The notes below the pieces were generated by a model that was not told the DNA's origin, ran no database searches, and saw only the letters and a program-made list of their open reading frames with translations. Made by a program: the position numbers and the translations under genes. A stretch of DNA of 35,853 nt from Streptomyces sp. 8L (lineage in GTDB: Bacteria; Actinomycetota; Actinomycetes; Streptomycetales; Streptomycetaceae). The stretch's first letter is position 1. Each line of letters begins with the position of its first letter. The stretch is from the NCBI RefSeq assembly GCF_020176795.1, contig NZ_JAIUKE010000053.1, positions 1-35,853 of the forward strand. Direction: 5' to 3'. Positions 8,114 to 16,404 of the stretch are shown here, one piece after another.

Positions 8114-9943
8114 ATGTGCGGAATCACGGGATGGGTCGCGTACCAGCGCGACCTGACCCTCAGCCGGCACGACGTCGAGGCGATGACCGAGACGATGTCC
8201 TGCCGCGGCCCGGACGCCTCGGGCACCTGGCTCGACCACCACGTCGCCCTGGGGCACCGGCGGCTCGCCGTCATCGACCTCCCCGGCGGAGCGCAGCCGA
8301 TGACGGTCAACACCCCCGAGGGCGACGTCTCGATGGTCTACTCGGGCGAGGCGTACAACTACACGGAACTGCGCGACGAACTGCGCCGCGCCGGCCACCG
8401 GTTCGACACCGACTCGGACACGGAGGTCGTGCTCCACGGCTACCTCGAATGGGGCGACGCGCTCGTCGATCGCCTCAACGGGATGTATGCGTTCGCAATC
8501 TGGGACGCGCGTACCGAGCGGCTCGTGATGATACGCGACCGGATGGGGATCAAGCCGTTCTACTACTACGAGACGGATGACGGCGTCCTCTTCGGCTCCG
8601 AGCCCAAGGCCATCCTCGCGAACCCGCTGGCACGCCGGGTCGTGGGCGCCGACGGGCTGCGTGAACTGTTCTCCTTCGTCAAGACGCCCGGCGTCGCGGT
8701 GTGGGAGGGCATGGCCGAGGTCAGGCCGGGCGAGATCATCACGCTCGACCGGTCGGGGCTGCGCCGCCACACGTACTGGCGGCTGCGCTCCGAGCCGCAC
8801 ACCGACACCGTGGAGCAGACCGTCGCGCATGTGCGGGAGTTGCTGGACGACATCGTCGAGCGGCAGCTCGTCGCGGACGTGCCGCGCTGCACCCTGCTGT
8901 CCGGCGGACTGGACTCGTCCGCGCTCACCGCTCTCGCCGCGCTGCACCTCGCGCCGCAGGGCGAGACCGTGCGCAGCTTCGCCGTGGACTTCCCCGACCA
9001 GGAGAAGCACTTCCAGGCGATGGACGTCTCGCCGACGCAGGACACCCCGTTCGTGCACGCCGTCGCGGAACACCTCGGCAACGCGCACCAGGACATCATC
9101 CTGGACGGCACGGCGCTCTCCGCCCCCGCCGTACGGCGTGCGGCGGTCGGCGCGCGGGACATCCCGGTGGGTGTCGGCGACCGCGACAACTCGCTGTACC
9201 TGCTGTTCGCCGCCGTACGGAAGCACTCCACGGTGGCGCTCTCGGGCGAGTCGGCGGACGAGGTGTTCGGCGGCTACCCGTGGTTCCACGACGAGCGGCG
9301 CTACGCCGACACGTATCCGTGGATGGCGGGCGGAGCCCCGATCGGCGGCTCGGAGACGCAGGTCAACCGCGATCTCGCGGGCGTTCTCGACCTCACGTCG
9401 TACGTCTCGGACGGCTACCAGGCCGCTGTCGCCGAGACCCCGCTGCTGCCGGGGGAGACCGGGCTCGACGCCAGGATGCGGGTCGTCAGCCATCTCCACC
9501 TGACACGCATGGTGCAGCTGCTGCTGGACCGCAAGGACCGCATGAGCATGGCCGTGGGCCTCGAAGTGCGCGTGCCGTTCTGCGACCACCGCCTCGTGCA
9601 GTACGTCTTCAACACCCCGTGGTCCATGAAGACGTTCGACGGCCGGGAGAAGAGCCTGCTGCGCGCGGCGACCCGCGAACTGCTGCCGGAATCGGTGGCG
9701 AACCGCAAGAAGAGCGGGTACCCGGGCACGTTCGACCCGACGTACGTCACGGCCATCCAGGACCAGGCGAGCGAGCTGCTCGGCGCCCGGGGCCCGGCGG
9801 TCGACCTGCTCGACCAGCAGGTGCTGACGGCCGCGACCACCGCCGCGCCCGAGGACATCACGCAGCAGCAGCGCATGATCCTGGAGCGCGCGCTGGACCT
9901 CGGCACCTGGTTCGAGACGTACAACCCGACGGTACGGGTGTGA
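8114..9943 (+). CDS. asnB: Asparagine synthase (glutamine-hydrolysing)
   Basis: The 609-residue product is a class II glutamine amidotransferase fused to a synthetase. Cys2 of MCGITGW is the N-terminal nucleophile exposed after Met removal. The glutaminase domain shows CRGPDASG, HRRLAVIDL and SDTEVVLHGY. The synthetase domain has the PP-loop LLSGGLDSSAL and the later SGESADEVFGGY and VPFCDH motifs. It makes Asn from Asp, Gln and ATP in the cytosol. The ATG at 8114 is fixed by the need for Cys2; GAGGAACGAGG lies upstream. Length and motifs match Streptomyces AsnB. It could also act in a specialised metabolite pathway, but no such cluster is visible here. Confidence 0.95.
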   Translation: MCGITGWVAYQRDLTLSRHDVEAMTETMSCRGPDASGTWLDHHVALGHRRLAVIDLPGGAQPMTVNTPEGDVSMVYSGEAYNYTELRDELRRAGHRFDTDSDTEVVLHGYLEWGDALVDRLNGMYAFAIWDARTERLVMIRDRMGIKPFYYYETDDGVLFGSEPKAILANPLARRVVGADGLRELFSFVKTPGVAVWEGMAEVRPGEIITLDRSGLRRHTYWRLRSEPHTDTVEQTVAHVRELLDDIVERQLVADVPRCTLLSGGLDSSALTALAALHLAPQGETVRSFAVDFPDQEKHFQAMDVSPTQDTPFVHAVAEHLGNAHQDIILDGTALSAPAVRRAAVGARDIPVGVGDRDNSLYLLFAAVRKHSTVALSGESADEVFGGYPWFHDERRYADTYPWMAGGAPIGGSETQVNRDLAGVLDLTSYVSDGYQAAVAETPLLPGETGLDARMRVVSHLHLTRMVQLLLDRKDRMSMAVGLEVRVPFCDHRLVQYVFNTPWSMKTFDGREKSLLRAATRELLPESVANRKKSGYPGTFDPTYVTAIQDQASELLGARGPAVDLLDQQVLTAATTAAPEDITQQQRMILERALDLGTWFETYNPTVRV

Positions 9944-9945
9944 CA

Positions 9946-9982
9946 CCCGCCGCTCCCGAGCCGAGGGCATAGCCCCGGCGGG
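9946..9982 (+). terminator. Weak hairpin after asnB
   Basis: CCCGCCG and CGGCGGG form a 7-bp stem around a 23-nt loop, immediately after the asnB stop. It is a possible terminator between convergent asnB and lplA. Confidence 0.3.
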
Positions 9983-10087
9983 AACGGCTGATCGGGGGGA
10001 ACACCGTGGGTGCGGAGGTGCAGGCCGCGCCCGCCACACCCCCCGCCGCGCCGTACACGTCGCCCGGGCGTGATGCGATCCGGCGCC

Positions 10088-10187
10088 CACGAGAACCGGA
10101 CCACGAGGGCCGGTCCATGAGGACCGGACCGCGAGAACCAGTCCACGAGAAACGGACCGCGAGAACCGGCCCGCGAGGGCACGGGCC
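10088..10187. repeat. 14-bp tandem repeat, six full units plus a partial one
   Basis: Units start at 10088, 10102, 10116, 10130, 10144 and 10158, with a partial seventh at 10172. The consensus is about CRCGAGAACCGGAC. The array fills much of the convergent asnB-lplA gap (9944-10233), which has no gene. Confidence 0.85.
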
Positions 10188-10233
10188 GTGTGTCGACGGG
10201 TGGGCGCCCCGCTGCGGCCGGCCCGGTGGGCGC

Positions 10234-11298
10234 TCACGGCACCCGTGCCGTCCACTCCTCTGTGGCGAACTTCGTCCGTACCAGCTCCCGCGCCCGCGCC
10301 ATCTCCTCCGCTGTGACGCCCCCGGTGGTCAATCCGTAGCGGCCGCGGAAGGAGGCGATCATGTTCTCGATCACCTGCTCGCGGGCGAGGCCGGTCTGAC
10401 GGCGGAGCGGGTCCACGCGCTTCTTGGCGCTCCTGGTGCCCTTGTCCGACATCTTCTCCTTGCCGATGCGCAGGACCGCGAGCATCTTGTCGGCGTCGAT
10501 GTCGTACGACATGGTCACGTGGTGCAGGACGGCTCCAGGGCCGCCGTCGGGGCCGACCACCCGCTTCTGGGCGGCGCCGGCGATCTTGCCGGCGTCGGTG
10601 GCGATGTCGTTGAGGGGCTGGTACCAGGCGTTGATGCCCGTGTCGCCGAGCGCGCTCAGCACCCAGTCGTCGAGGTAGGCGTAACTGTCGGCGAAGGAGA
10701 GGCCGGACACCAGCGACTCCGGTACGGACAGCGAGTACGTGATCGTGCTCGTGGGCTCCACGAACATGGCCCCACCACCGGAGATACGGCGTACCACGGT
10801 CATCCCGTGCTCCGCCGCGCCGTCGGGGTCCACCTCGTTCCGCAGCGACTGGAAGCTGCCGATGACCACAGCGGGCGACGCCCATTCCCAGACCCGCAGT
10901 GTGGGCGCCCGGCGCCCGGCGGCCACCTCGGCCGTGAGCACCTCGTCCAGTGCCATGTGCAGGGCCGGGGCCTGCGGCTCCATGTGCACGAGCTGCCAGT
11001 CGTAGTCGCTCCACTCGGTCGCGCGGGCCAGTGCCCGCCGGACGGCGATGCCGACACCGTCCGCGCTCAGCCCGAGCATGACGGTCGCGCGGGGCAGGGC
11101 CGCCGTGATCCGGGCGGCCAGCCCCGCGGCGTCCGTCGTGGAAGGAGCGCCCTCCAGAGCCGCGTTGATCGAGAGGATCGCCTCGTCGGGCTCCAGGAAG
11201 AAGTCCCCGGCGACCGTCACGTCGCGCAGGTGGCCTTCCTCGACCTCCAGGTCCACGACGACCAGCTTGCCGCCGGGCGCCTTGTACTCGCCGTGCAT
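10234..11298 (-). CDS. lplA: Lipoate-protein ligase with N-terminal accessory domain
   Basis: The 354-residue product joins two parts. Residues about 1-90 resemble the lipoate-ligase accessory domain (KLVVVDLEVEEG, then GDFFLEPDEAI). Residues about 100-354 form the LplA catalytic domain with RRISGGGA (170-177) and the DIATDAGKIAGAAQKR stretch with Lys238, the lipoyl/AMP-binding lysine. It would attach lipoate to E2 subunits of 2-oxoacid dehydrogenases and the glycine-cleavage H protein. In E. coli LplA the accessory domain is C-terminal, so the order here is swapped. ATG at 11298 has AAGGAACGAGG upstream; the longer frame to 11442 only translates the 34-bp repeats and is rejected. Confidence 0.87.
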   Translation of the reverse strand: MHGEYKAPGGKLVVVDLEVEEGHLRDVTVAGDFFLEPDEAILSINAALEGAPSTTDAAGLAARITAALPRATVMLGLSADGVGIAVRRALARATEWSDYDWQLVHMEPQAPALHMALDEVLTAEVAAGRRAPTLRVWEWASPAVVIGSFQSLRNEVDPDGAAEHGMTVVRRISGGGAMFVEPTSTITYSLSVPESLVSGLSFADSYAYLDDWVLSALGDTGINAWYQPLNDIATDAGKIAGAAQKRVVGPDGGPGAVLHHVTMSYDIDADKMLAVLRIGKEKMSDKGTRSAKKRVDPLRRQTGLAREQVIENMIASFRGRYGLTTGGVTAEEMARARELVRTKFATEEWTARVP

Positions 11299-11352
11299 GT
11301 CCTCGTTCCTTCCCCGCGCCCGGTGCGGATCTCCCTCAGCCTGCCGCTTCGA

Positions 11353-11420
11353 CACCCTGAGCGACACGCACGTGCTCCGTACCGCACACCCTGAGCGACA
11401 GGCACGTGCCTCGTATCGCA
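11353..11420. repeat. 34-bp direct duplication upstream of lplA
   Basis: Two 34-bp units (11353-11386 and 11387-11420) both begin CACCCTGAGCGACA and contain GCACGTG; a third partial CCCTG follows at 11421. Each unit carries a CACGTG core, and in the second unit it is part of the palindrome GGCACGTGCC. The units lie 55-122 bp upstream of the lplA start, so they could be paired binding sites. The binding factor is unknown. Confidence 0.75.
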
Positions 11421-11499
11421 CCCTGCCGCGGTCTCTCAACAAACGGACGCGCGTCCCGTATGCCCGGTGGGACGGGCAAGCGCGCGTCGGCCGAGCCGT

Positions 11500-11520
11500 T
11501 GTCCCGAATTACCGGGGACA
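11500..11520 (-). terminator. Hairpin downstream of the universal stress protein gene
   Basis: TGTCCC and GGGACA pair around a 9-nt loop, 25 nt beyond the usp stop. A second small hairpin (TGCCCG paired with CGGGCA) lies at 11461-11478. Together they could end the long minus-strand operon that begins at 19526. Confidence 0.4.
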
Positions 11521-11544
11521 GCACGGCGAGGGCAGCAGTGGGTG

Positions 11545-11985
11545 TCAGGAGGGGCCGACGAGGAGGACGGGGACGGTGGCGCTGTCGCACACGGCACGGG
11601 CCACCGGCCCCAGGCCGCTGGTGCGCAGATGGCTGTCCGCCCCTCTGCGGCCCACGACGATGAGGTCGCAGCCGTGCTCCGAGGCGCAGGAGCGGAGTTC
11701 CGCGGAGACGTCCTCACCCTCGGCCCATTCCAGCCTGACGCGGGCCCGGTGTGCGGGGTTCGAGCGGAGTGCCTCGTCGAACGTCTCCGTGAGCCAGTGG
11801 CGCTGGGAGGTGACGTCGCGGCGGTGCTCTCCTCCCGTCTCGGTGTGCTGTGAGGGTGTGAGGACCGCTCGCGCGATGACCGTGCCGCCTCCGTCCGCGA
11901 CCGCGAGTGCGGTGGCGAGTGCGGTGTGCGCGTCGGCCGATCCGTCCCAGCCGATCAGGATTCTGTGAAACGCAGTCGACGACAT
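11545..11985 (-). CDS. Universal stress protein (UspA domain)
   Basis: The 146-residue product is a single UspA domain: FHRILIGWDGSADAHTALATAL at the N-terminus (the Asp that contacts adenine), then a C-terminal DLIVVGRRGADSHLRTSG nucleotide-loop region and ATVPVLLVGPS. The GxxG spacing resembles ATP-binding family members, but the final loop is not canonical, so nucleotide binding is uncertain. The start is ATG at 11985 after AAAGGAAA. It lies 38 bp after the HyfB-like gene on the same strand and is probably the last gene of that operon. USPs are frequent members of hypoxia and dormancy regulons in actinobacteria, which supports a stress role for the whole locus. Confidence 0.9.
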   Translation of the reverse strand: MSSTAFHRILIGWDGSADAHTALATALAVADGGGTVIARAVLTPSQHTETGGEHRRDVTSQRHWLTETFDEALRSNPAHRARVRLEWAEGEDVSAELRSCASEHGCDLIVVGRRGADSHLRTSGLGPVARAVCDSATVPVLLVGPS

Positions 11986-12023
11986 GGCGGGTTTCCTTTC
12001 GCGGGGAGGTCCGCTTCCGGCCG

Positions 12024-14099
12024 CTACGCCAGTCCCGCCACCACGGCGAGGAGCGCGGCCAACGCGATGAGCATGTAGGCGAGATAGGCGTCCAGGCGCC
12101 CGGACTGGAGCCGTTTGGCCGCGGCGGACAGGGCGAGCAGCGGACGGTACAAGGGGCGGTAGAGATACCTCTCGATGACTTCCACGACGTCCGACGAATA
12201 ACCCAGCACGCCGCCGGTGGCGGCCGTTCGGGGCTGCTCGGCCGAGGAGCCCGCGGTGCCTTCGTCCCGGTCGTGCCCCTCCGGAGTGAGAGTGGTCCGG
12301 GTGCGGAGGATGCCCCCGAGGATGCGGCGCGTGGGGTTGGCGTATCCGAACGGCGTGTACTGGCTCTCTCCCGCCACTTCGCCGCTCGCCGACCGCCAGG
12401 CCGGCGTACGCCGTACGTGCAGGGCGCGGCCCCTGGACCCACCGAGCAGGAGCACGACGAGGACGCCGAGCAGCAGTGCGGGCATCACCACCCACAGCCA
12501 GCCGGCGGAGAGAGCCGAGAAGTCCGCGAATACGGGTTGGACCACCCAGGGCGACTTCAGGGCACCCCGGGTGGCGGCGAGCGGAACCATGCCGCTGATG
12601 CCGTGTGAGATGACGCGGAGTTCGAGCGGGGTCAGCGCGGCGACCGCGCTGCCGCCGAGGACGAGCATCAGCACGCCGAGCCGCCCGGCCGCCCCGAGAT
12701 CACGGTGGCGGCGTACGCGCTCGCCCGGCGCCTGGTCGCGGGGGCCGAGCACGATCATGCCGACGATCCGGACGAAGGTGACGGACGCGAATCCGGCGGT
12801 CAGCGCGATCAACGCGCCCGCCGCCGCCAGGGCGAGTGCGTAGGGGAGGTGCGGCAGCCGGAATTGCTGCATGAGGGATTCGAGCAGGAACCACTCCGAC
12901 ACGAACCCGGCGGTCGGGGGGAGGCCCGCGAGAGTGATGGAGCCGACGGCGACGGCCGTGCCCGCCCAGGGCAGCCGCCGGGCGGACGACCCGCGGAGCC
13001 GCTCCAGGTCGCCTGTTCCGGCATCGGTTTCGAGGCAGGCGGCGCCGGCGAAGAGCAGGCTCTTCGCGATGGCGTGGGCGACGGTCTGGAGCGTGGCGGC
13101 CACCAGCCCGGCCGCGGTGAGCCGGGAGCTGCCCAGGCAGGTTCCGACCAGGGCGAGCGCGTAACCGGTGCAGATGAGGCCCGCGTTCTCGACGCTGGAG
13201 TACGCGATGACCCGCTCAAGGCGGTTTTGCACCGCCGCGTGCGCGATGCCGAGCAGGGCCGTGAGCGACGCCGTGAGCAGCAGGACCAGGGCCAGCCAGG
13301 CCGGTGGCCCGCCCAGCAGGTCCAGGGTCCGCCACAGCCCGTAGAACCCGGCGTTGACCGCGACTCCCGCCATCACCGGGCGCAGGCCCGCCGGGGCGGC
13401 GGCGTATCCGCGGGGCATCCAGATCTGTACCGGCACGAGGCCCACCTTGATGGCGAAGGCGACGACGAGGAGTGTCCACGTGGTGTCGTGCGCGACTCCC
13501 GCGTGCAGGCGCGAGAAGTCCGACAGGGCGAAGCCGCCGCCCGTGCGGGCGGCGGCCAGGAGGAGCCCGAGCAGCAGCGCGGCGCCGGAGATCTTGCTGA
13601 ACGTGAAGGTGATGAAGGCCGGGTTGGTGTGCCGGTGGCCGGCGGAGGTGAGGAGGTAGAAGCCGAGGGTGAGGGCCTCCCAGCCCAGCAGCAGCAAGAA
13701 GGCGTTGTCCGCGCTTTCGACGACGGCGACCGCACACAGTACGAGGGCGCAGTAGGAGGCGGAGCCCGCACCCTGCGGGCGGGCGGTGGTCCAGTCGGCG
13801 GCCGTCAGGCACGCGGCCACACCGACGGAGAACGTGAGCAGCCAGAACAGGGCGGTGAGATGGTCGATCTCCAGGGCAGTGTGTCCGAAGCCGAGCCAGG
13901 TGCCGAGGCTCAGGCGCGGCTCGCGGCGAGGGTGGGCCAGGGCCCACGCTCCCACCGCCGCCAGGCAGCCTGACCCGCCCGCGCACAGCAGCCAGGGGAG
14001 TTGACGGGTACGGGCGCGCCACCGCGCGGGCCGGACGAGGGCGTCGGCGGCGGCGCCGGCCGCGAACAGGAGGAGTCCGACGAGGACGACCGTTGTCAT
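12024..14099 (-). CDS. HyfB-like proton-translocating membrane subunit (NuoL/M/N homologue)
   Basis: The 691-residue product is a many-helix antiporter-like subunit of the hydrogenase-4/complex I superfamily, close in length to E. coli HyfB. Pump-type residues are present: the Glu in LLLGWEALTLGFYLL (TM5), the Lys in AFAIKVGLVPVQIWMPRG (TM7) and HAIAKSLLFAGA (TM8). A C-terminal extension ends LQSGRLDAYLAYMLIAL, as in HyfB proteins. Its ATG overlaps the stop of the HyfI-like gene (ATGA). It should sit in the cytoplasmic membrane and move protons or Na+. Membrane segments are well preserved, so this arm looks functional although the redox arm has lost its cysteines. Confidence 0.88.
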   Translation of the reverse strand: MTTVVLVGLLLFAAGAAADALVRPARWRARTRQLPWLLCAGGSGCLAAVGAWALAHPRREPRLSLGTWLGFGHTALEIDHLTALFWLLTFSVGVAACLTAADWTTARPQGAGSASYCALVLCAVAVVESADNAFLLLLGWEALTLGFYLLTSAGHRHTNPAFITFTFSKISGAALLLGLLLAAARTGGGFALSDFSRLHAGVAHDTTWTLLVVAFAIKVGLVPVQIWMPRGYAAAPAGLRPVMAGVAVNAGFYGLWRTLDLLGGPPAWLALVLLLTASLTALLGIAHAAVQNRLERVIAYSSVENAGLICTGYALALVGTCLGSSRLTAAGLVAATLQTVAHAIAKSLLFAGAACLETDAGTGDLERLRGSSARRLPWAGTAVAVGSITLAGLPPTAGFVSEWFLLESLMQQFRLPHLPYALALAAAGALIALTAGFASVTFVRIVGMIVLGPRDQAPGERVRRHRDLGAAGRLGVLMLVLGGSAVAALTPLELRVISHGISGMVPLAATRGALKSPWVVQPVFADFSALSAGWLWVVMPALLLGVLVVLLLGGSRGRALHVRRTPAWRSASGEVAGESQYTPFGYANPTRRILGGILRTRTTLTPEGHDRDEGTAGSSAEQPRTAATGGVLGYSSDVVEVIERYLYRPLYRPLLALSAAAKRLQSGRLDAYLAYMLIALAALLAVVAGLA

Positions 14100-14884
14100 G
14101 GCGTCCCCCTGTGCACGCTGATCCGTCCGACGGCCAGGAGCAGTGCGTGGAGCAGCGAGAACGGGCTCGGTGGCGAGCCCGGCACCCAGACGTCCACCTC
14201 GGCCGTGCGGCCGACGCCGTCGAGGGTGGCATAGGAGCCGGCGTGCATGCCGCCGCTGCACGCGTCGCTGCCGACGGCGAGCACCGCCACGGGCCGGGCG
14301 GTGGCTTCGTAGGTCCTGCGTACGGCGGGGGCCATGCCGCGGGTGCCGGCCCCGGTGATCATCAGGAGGTCCGCGTGGCGGGGACTGGCGGTGAAGAAGA
14401 TGCCGAGCCGGTGGATGTCGTACACCGGATTGGTGAGGGCGGCGATCTCCCATTCCTCGCTGCCGTCGGAGCCGGCGTCGATGTGCCGGACGTGCAGGGA
14501 CCGGCGGAAGCGCGCGGTGCGGGCGGCCAGTTCGCCGCGCACCGCGGCGAGCGCTGCGCTGTCCTCCTCCCGCGGAGGTACGGTCAGGGCCGGGCGCCGC
14601 AACTCGGCGATCTCCGTGCCGTACGCGGGCGCGAACAGGTCCGGCCTCGCCCGCACGCAGCGCCGGCACAGGATGCAGCGACCGCGGTCCAGCCGTACCG
14701 TGCCGTCGTCGCCGACGGTGATGGCCCCCGTCGGGCACAGGTCCGCCGTCTCCGGGCCGGCCGGAAGCGCTGCCGATCCCCTGACCCGGATCGCCGCGGG
14801 AAAGCGATCCGCGGTGGGGTCGGGGCGCCGCGGATAGTCCGTGGTCACGACGCCTTCGCGCAGACCTCGCCAGAACCAGGCCAT
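14096..14884 (-). CDS. HyfI/HycG-like (NuoB-type) subunit fused to a one-cluster ferredoxin domain, N2 ligands lost
   Basis: The 262-residue product has two parts. Residues about 45-85 are a ferredoxin-like domain with Cys50 (LCPTGA) and Cys70/73/76 (CILCRRC), enough for one [4Fe-4S] cluster. Residues about 130-255 match HycG/HyfI: RHIDAG, NPVYDIHRLG, ASPRHADLLMITG, RGMAPAVRR and DVWVPG. In HycG the proximal cluster is bound by CxxC after the DAGS motif, a later GxC and a CPP. Here these read Asp140/Glu143, Cys209 and Ser237, so three of four ligands are gone. The start ATG abuts the HycE-like stop. The protein should be structural or carry electrons only through the ferredoxin domain. Confidence 0.88.
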   Translation of the reverse strand: MAWFWRGLREGVVTTDYPRRPDPTADRFPAAIRVRGSAALPAGPETADLCPTGAITVGDDGTVRLDRGRCILCRRCVRARPDLFAPAYGTEIAELRRPALTVPPREEDSAALAAVRGELAARTARFRRSLHVRHIDAGSDGSEEWEIAALTNPVYDIHRLGIFFTASPRHADLLMITGAGTRGMAPAVRRTYEATARPVAVLAVGSDACSGGMHAGSYATLDGVGRTAEVDVWVPGSPPSPFSLLHALLLAVGRISVHRGTP

Positions 14885-16396
14885 CTACACCGCCACCCCT
14901 GCGATCGACAGTCCGAAGCTCGCTTCGATGAAGGGGAAGTCCGTGAGGATGTCGCCGCCGAAGACCTCGTGGAACAGGACGAGGTTGTGCAGCGACGCCG
15001 ATCGCGGAGCACACCGTACGATCCGGCCCTCCTCCATGCGGAGCAGGTACAGGACCTCGCCCTGGGGCGCTTCGGCCCACCCCGCCGACTCGCCGGTGAC
15101 GCCCGCGGGCAGCTCGTGGCGGAGGGAATCGCCGGAGTCGACGGCCCGGAGTTCTTCGAGGATCTGGGCGAGGAGTTGGAAGGACTGCCGCAGTTCTGTT
15201 CCGCGCACACGGGTACGGGCCATGACATCGCCCTCGGCGTGACGGGGGAGCGGGCCGAGCCCGAGCGCCGTGTAGGCGTCGTAGGGACGTTCGTAGCGTG
15301 CGTCGGTGGAGCAGCCGGACGCTTTGCCGACAGGACCGAGCGCACCGTGGGAACGGGCCAGTGCGGGGGCGAGCCGGCCGGTACCGCGCAGCCGGTCGAG
15401 GAAGGACGGTGTGGCCATGGCCGCGTCCCAGTCGTCGGTGATCGCCTTGGACAGCCGGCCGAGTTCGGGTGCGACGGCCGAGGGCTTCAGCTCCGGCAGC
15501 GCGTGCACTCCGCCGGGCACGACGACTCCGCGTGCGAAGCGGCTGTGCGAACACCGGGCCACCAGACGCATCGTGCGTTCCTTGTGGAGTCCGAAGCGTG
15601 CGGTGGCCACGGCCAGTCCTGCGGCCTCGGTGAGCTTGATCATGACCTCCAGATGGTTGGCGACGCGCTCCAGTTCGGCGTAGAACGCTCGGGTCAGCCG
15701 GGCGGGCCAGGGCACGTCGACCTGGGCGCACCGTTCGACGGCATGGCAGAAGGCGAGGGCGTGGGCGACGGAGGCGATTCCCTCCGCGCGTTCGGCGAGC
15801 AGGGTGCCGTCGTCGGGGGTGAGCTGCTCGAAGCTCTTGGACAGGCCGCGGTGTTTGTGGAAGACGCGGATCTGAACGCGGGGGATGTCCTCCCCGGGCG
15901 TCTCCACCAGGTACTCGACGGATTCGAAGACGCCCGAGCGTACGGGGCCGTGCGGGATGGTGAAGATCCCGGGGCCGGTGACGGCACGCGGGACGGCCGT
16001 TTCGTCGGGTTCCAGGGGCGGGGGCCGGCGTGTGGTGCCCGGCAGCGGTGCGTGCCGCGGGTCGCTCAGCGGGAGAAGGAGCGGGTCGGGGCGCGGGTGG
16101 CCGAGAGGGGTCACGCCGAACAGGTCGTGGAGGATGCGCTCGTACCAGAAGGCGGCGGCCAGTTCGGTGCTCAGGGACTGATAGCTGAGGTCCTCCGGCG
16201 TCAGGCGGGTCTGGAGGATGGTCGGCTCCTCGGTGTCGCGGGGGAAGAGGACGGCCAGCAGCCGCACGCCCCGCGCCTCCTCCCCGATTCCGAAGACACC
16301 GGCGAAACGTGACGCGTCCTCGCCCGTGCAGGCAGCCAGCACGAGGCCGCGCCACTCGTCCGGCTCGGGCAGGGGAGCGGAGGAGGCATGGGTCAT
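14885..16396 (-). CDS. HycE/HyfG-like large subunit (NuoC-NuoD fusion) lacking all NiFe cysteines
   Basis: The 503-residue product has an N-terminal NuoC-like domain (about 40-115, with ELAAAFWYERILHDLFGV) and a NuoD/HycE-like domain from about 145. In NiFe hydrogenases of this group the metal is held by CGIC near the start of the domain and CxxC at the C-terminus. Here the first motif reads AEGIASVAH (Glu205, Ala208) and the last reads ASFGLSIAG (Ser497, Gly500). No NiFe site is possible. Surrounding sequence, such as RVANHLEVMIKL and FGLHKERTMRL, is well kept, so the gene is not a decaying remnant. GAGGTGAG precedes ATG 16396, inside the end of the HyfF-like gene. Confidence 0.9.
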   Translation of the reverse strand: MTHASSAPLPEPDEWRGLVLAACTGEDASRFAGVFGIGEEARGVRLLAVLFPRDTEEPTILQTRLTPEDLSYQSLSTELAAAFWYERILHDLFGVTPLGHPRPDPLLLPLSDPRHAPLPGTTRRPPPLEPDETAVPRAVTGPGIFTIPHGPVRSGVFESVEYLVETPGEDIPRVQIRVFHKHRGLSKSFEQLTPDDGTLLAERAEGIASVAHALAFCHAVERCAQVDVPWPARLTRAFYAELERVANHLEVMIKLTEAAGLAVATARFGLHKERTMRLVARCSHSRFARGVVVPGGVHALPELKPSAVAPELGRLSKAITDDWDAAMATPSFLDRLRGTGRLAPALARSHGALGPVGKASGCSTDARYERPYDAYTALGLGPLPRHAEGDVMARTRVRGTELRQSFQLLAQILEELRAVDSGDSLRHELPAGVTGESAGWAEAPQGEVLYLLRMEEGRIVRCAPRSASLHNLVLFHEVFGGDILTDFPFIEASFGLSIAGVAV

Positions 16397-16404
16397 GGGG
16401 GCGC

